A DNA stretch of 64,000 nucleotides from Exiguobacterium sp. AM39-5BH (GTDB lineage Bacteria; Bacillota; Bacilli; Exiguobacteriales; Exiguobacteriaceae): assembly GCF_003467445.1 (NCBI RefSeq), contig NZ_QSGS01000001.1, positions 372,001-436,000 on the forward strand. Reading direction: 5' to 3'. A program made the position numbers and the translations under genes. A model generated the notes under the pieces. It saw only the letters and a program-made list of their open reading frames with translations. It did no database searches and had not been told where the DNA came from. This document shows, one piece after another, positions 60,976-64,000 of this stretch (its first letter is position 1; each line of letters starts with the position of its first letter).

Positions 60976-62705
60976 AGTTGATTGCCTCCTAAAAGTTGTT
61001 GTTTCACGAGTCGTTCATAGAGCGCATTGTCTCGAAGCAACTCTTGATGCGTCCCGAGCCCGCTGATACCGCCATCCTCGAGCACGACGATTTGGTCGGC
61101 ATGTTGGACGGTCGAGAGACGGTGGGCGATGACGAGCGTCGTCCGGCCTGTCATGAGTCGGTCGAGCGCTTCTTGGACGACGCGCTCCGATTCCGAGTCA
61201 AGGCTTGACGTCGCCTCGTCGAGCAGTAAGATTTGCGGGTCACGTAACAGCGCCCGGGCGATGGCGAGCCGTTGGCGCTGTCCACCCGATAAGCGGACAC
61301 CGCGCTCGCCAATTTCCGTGTCGAGCCCGTCCGGCATCGCCTCGATGAACGACCAGGCGTTGGCCATGTCACAGGCGTGGCGAATCTCATCCTCGGTCGC
61401 GGACCGGGTCAAGCCGTACAAAATATTTTGTCGCACCGTCCCGGATAGGACAGGCGAATCTTGGGCAACGTAGCCGATGACTTGTCGCCATTCGTTTCGC
61501 CCATACGTGGCGATGTTCCGGTCCCCGTAACGGATGAGGCCGCTCGACGGGAGATAGAACTGCTCGACGAGGGCGAACAGTGTCGTCTTGCCAGCACCGC
61601 TGCGCCCGACGATGGCAGTCGTAGCACCGAACGGGACGGTGAGCGTCACGTCGTCAATGACAGGCTGGTCGCCATAACGGAACGTGAGTCCTTCGAACGA
61701 GAGCGATGACTGTCGAATCGTCGACGGTTCGACGGTGTACGGTTCCGGCTCGATGGCGAGCAGTTCCGAGATTCGTTCCGTTGCCCCGCGAGCTTTCTGG
61801 AGCCGTGTGATAAACTCCGTCATCGTGATGAGTGGCGTGATGATTTGGAACAAGTACAGCATGAACGCAAGCAACGAGCCGGTCGACAAGGCACCGGTCG
61901 AGACCCGGTAAGCCCCGAACCCGAGAATGGCGATGAGCATCGCCGTCAACGTGACGTTTAGAAGGGGAATCAACATTGCTTGAATCCGTCCTTCGCGCAC
62001 CCCAAGCCCGAAGAGGCGTTCAATGCGCCGTTTCCCTTCTGTGACCTCGACGGCTTCAGTCGCTTGTGATTTGACGAGCCGGATCTCTCCGAGCAGTTCG
62101 GCGAAAAAACCGGATAAGTCGCCAAGCTCGTGTTGCGTCGCTTTGGCGATTTTCCGAAGCTTCCGTCCGAGCGGGATGACAATCAAGAGCGTCGTCGGTA
62201 CGGAGAACAAGATGACGAGCGTCATCTGCCAGTCGAGCGTGAACAAGATACCGACGGCGCCGATGACCGAGACGAACGACGTCAAGAGCCGGACGCTCTG
62301 TTCGGATAACAGCTGCTGCAACGTCGTCGTGTCGTTGTTTAACCGCGAGACGAGATCCCCTGATTTGACGCCATCGTAGAACGGGATCGGCAGGGCGACG
62401 AGATGCTCCCAAAGCGTCGTCCGTAAATTGGCGACGACCCGTTGTCCGACGATATGTAGCCAATAAATCGAAATCGCGCTCGAGACGACTTGGATGAGGA
62501 ACGCCATCACGAAAATCGCGACGAGGCGGGCGTCGAGGGCGGCCTCGCTCCAATTGTCGACGACACGTTGCAAAATGAGTGGGATGACGAGTGACGCCAT
62601 CGCCTGAAGCAATGAGATGAGTACGGCGCCGATGAACAGCCATTTTGGCGGTTTGGCGACACGGAACAAGTGCAGAAATGCTTGCCATGTGGATGTGGAC
62701 TCCAT
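60972..62705 (-). CDS. ABC exporter, BmrA/LmrA-like (homodimer type)
   Basis: A 577-residue half-transporter. Six membrane helices (about 18-300) lead to a nucleotide-binding domain with Walker A GRSGAGKTT, the canonical signature LSGGQRQR, a full Walker B plus Glu (ILLLDEATSSLD) and the H-loop (VIAHRLST). Both key motifs are intact, so it can act as a homodimer, unlike the pair at 38.8-42.3 kb. Multidrug or lipid export is likely. AAAGGGGGAC precedes the ATG at 62705. It is followed by the coupled dehydrogenase gene. Confidence 0.9.
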   Translation of the reverse strand: MESTSTWQAFLHLFRVAKPPKWLFIGAVLISLLQAMASLVIPLILQRVVDNWSEAALDARLVAIFVMAFLIQVVSSAISIYWLHIVGQRVVANLRTTLWEHLVALPIPFYDGVKSGDLVSRLNNDTTTLQQLLSEQSVRLLTSFVSVIGAVGILFTLDWQMTLVILFSVPTTLLIVIPLGRKLRKIAKATQHELGDLSGFFAELLGEIRLVKSQATEAVEVTEGKRRIERLFGLGVREGRIQAMLIPLLNVTLTAMLIAILGFGAYRVSTGALSTGSLLAFMLYLFQIITPLITMTEFITRLQKARGATERISELLAIEPEPYTVEPSTIRQSSLSFEGLTFRYGDQPVIDDVTLTVPFGATTAIVGRSGAGKTTLFALVEQFYLPSSGLIRYGDRNIATYGRNEWRQVIGYVAQDSPVLSGTVRQNILYGLTRSATEDEIRHACDMANAWSFIEAMPDGLDTEIGERGVRLSGGQRQRLAIARALLRDPQILLLDEATSSLDSESERVVQEALDRLMTGRTTLVIAHRLSTVQHADQIVVLEDGGISGLGTHQELLRDNALYERLVKQQLLGGNQL

Positions 62706-62810
62706 GATCCGTCCCCCTTTCATATTAACTTTCGCTGTTTCGAAAACAAGTGTCAAGACGTCGAATCGTACACCGGAATAATGCTAGAATGGAATCAGAG
62801 GTGAAGTCGC

Positions 62811-63916
62811 ATGAAATGGATTCATACGGCCGACTGGCATTTAGGGAAAATCGTCCACGGCCGCCATATGACAGAAGAACAACAAATCATTTTATTTGAA
62901 TCATTCTTACACATCGTCGATCAGGAGAAACCAGATGCCATCGTCGTCGCCGGTGATTTATATGACCGGGCCGTGCCGCCCGTCGAGGCCGTCGATTTGC
63001 TCGATGAGATGTGGCGTGCGCTCGTCCTCGAGCGGGGCATCCCGGTGCTCGCCATCGCCGGCAATCACGATTCCGCCGAGCGGCTTCAATACAGCTCCAA
63101 ACTGTTGACGAAAGTCGGTCTCCATATCGTCGGGAAGGTTGAACCGGGCACAGGGCCGATCGTCGTGAACGACATCCCATTCTATTTGATGCCGTTCCTC
63201 GAACCGGCGCGTATCCGTTACGCGTTCGGCGACGAGTCGATTCGGACCCATCATGACGCGCTCGCCGCGGTCGTTGACTCTTACGGCGCGATCGATGCAC
63301 GCGCGGTCGCCGTCGGGCACAGTTTCGTCGCCGGCGGACTCGAGACCGATTCCGAACGGCAACTGTCCGTCGGGACGCCGGCCAAGTCGCGAAAGGGCTG
63401 TATGCCCCGTTCGGCTATACGGCGCTCGGACACTTGCACAACCGTGACGCCATCCGCGACGACCGGATCGCCTACAGCGGATCGCTCATGAAATATTCGT
63501 TCTCCGAGGCGACCCATGTGAAATCGGTCGACGTCATCGAATGGGACGGGACATGGACACGCCGGCGGCGTCCGCTCACAGCGCGACGAGACTTGCGCAT
63601 CTTGACCGGGACACTGAACGAGCTGCTCGACCCGTCGTTTTATCAAGACGAGGCAGTCGACGACTATTTGAAGATCGTCTTGACCGATGAAGGGGCGTTG
63701 TTCGATCCGATGGCGAAGTTACGGACCGTCTATCCGAACATCTTACACCTCGAACTCGAGTTGTTGCGTCGCCAAGACCAGACGTCTCGCTTTGAAAGGG
63801 AAAAACTCGAGCGGCAATCGGTCGAGGAAGTATATATAGACTTCTTTAAAGCCGTCCACGGCCGCGATGCCGATGTTACGGTACAGCGTTTCTTAGAAGG
63901 GGAGGAATCGATTTGA
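62811..63916 (+). CDS. sbcD: Exonuclease subunit SbcD (frame broken once)
   Basis: About 368 residues when repaired. SbcD is the Mre11-like nuclease that with SbcC cuts DNA hairpins and blocked ends. Phosphoesterase motifs: HTADWHLGK (5-13), VVAGDLYDRAVP, AIAGNHDS and, after the break, YTALGHLHN. The first frame ends at 63491. The true continuation (GQVAKGLYAPFGY) is in another frame. One G missing near 63376 in GGGACG(G)CCGG restores it. AGAGGTGA precedes the ATG. The TGA overlaps the TTG of sbcC. Confidence 0.9.
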
Positions 63917-64000
63917 GACCGGAACAATTGACCATCACCGCCTTCGGTCCTTACGCCGAGACGGAACAAATCGATTTCACCCAGCTTGAAGGACGTTCGA
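63913..64000 (+). CDS. sbcC: Exonuclease subunit SbcC, N-terminal end (partial)
   Basis: The first 29 codons before the window ends: MRPEQLTITAFGPYAETEQI continuing to DFTQLEGRS. The block LTITAFGPYA...IDF is the typical start of SbcC/Rad50-type ATPases. The TTG start overlaps the sbcD stop and has AAGGGGAGG eight bases upstream. Walker A lies beyond the window. Confidence 0.85.
   Translation, partial: MRPEQLTITAFGPYAETEQIDFTQLEGRS

Overview
The window is chromosomal backbone of a low-G+C-phylum Gram-positive bacterium (Bacillales). Base composition is slightly above 50% G+C, Shine-Dalgarno sites are strong (AGGAGG/AAAGGAGG), and GTG and TTG starts occur. The most likely genus is Exiguobacterium. 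This rests on gene order and protein character, not on a database search. Gene order follows Bacillus subtilis in long blocks: ppiB-ribT-ypuF-scpA-scpB-rluB-resABCDE; ymfF-ymfH-ymfI-ymfK-rodZ-pgsA-cinA-recA-rny-ymdB-spoVS-tdh-kbl; hflX-ynbB-glnR-glnA; lexA-(yneA position)-yneB-ynzC-tkt-yneF; ccdA-ccdC-yneK; and acnA-yneP-plsY. Genes I recall lying inside these blocks in B. subtilis for spore formation (dacB/spmA/spmB, cotE, cotM, sspP/O/N, tlp) are absent, which fits a lineage that does not sporulate. SpoVS and a tiny Spo0E-like protein are nevertheless present.

Layout. 1-10 kb: nucleoside phosphorylase tail, cyclophilin, chromosome segregation (ScpAB), rRNA pseudouridylation, and the Res system for cytochrome c maturation with its ResDE two-component regulator. 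10-24 kb: cobalamin adenosyltransferase, the YmfF/YmfH/YmfI group linked to EF-P modification, RodZ, PgsA, CinA, RecA, RNase Y, YmdB, SpoVS and threonine catabolism (Tdh-Kbl). 24-29 kb: accessory genes (DUF4256, MFS exporter, GNAT, metallo-beta-lactamase fold hydrolase, a degenerate tyrosine recombinase). 29-39 kb: HflX, YnbB, nitrogen control (GlnR/GlnA), the LexA divergon with its SOS operon, and transketolase. 39-45 kb: a heterodimeric multidrug ABC exporter, a Spo0E-like ORF, CcdA/CcdC and a decayed acetate-type symporter. 45-50 kb: RF3 and aconitase with a CcpC-type operator. 50-64 kb: a glycine-betaine type BCCT transporter, a tandem AAA+ ATPase next to a membrane protein, thioesterase, VanY-like carboxypeptidase, PlsY, DeoR regulator, CutC, a homodimer-type ABC exporter, and SbcD/SbcC running off the end.

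Regulation is unusually legible. Three LexA boxes lie between lexA and the SOS operon and one lies before recA. Two GlnR boxes lie before glnR. A CcpC dyad lies before acnA. TTGTGAA (ResD-like) repeats lie before resD and resA. A SigmaB-like promoter lies before the BCCT gene.

A caution dominates interpretation. Eight otherwise intact, mostly housekeeping genes (ymfH, ymfK, ymdB, lexA, prfC, acnA, plsY, sbcD) are each broken by one small indel. In seven cases this looks like one lost base in a short C or G run. This pattern points to sequencing or assembly error rather than biology, so I annotate these as single genes with a break. I see no CRISPR array, prophage, intact insertion sequence, tRNA or rRNA. 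The most interesting candidates for new biology are the 78-residue SOS-controlled membrane protein that replaces YneA, the AAA+/membrane-protein pair at 52-55 kb, and the orphan tyrosine recombinase at 28 kb.
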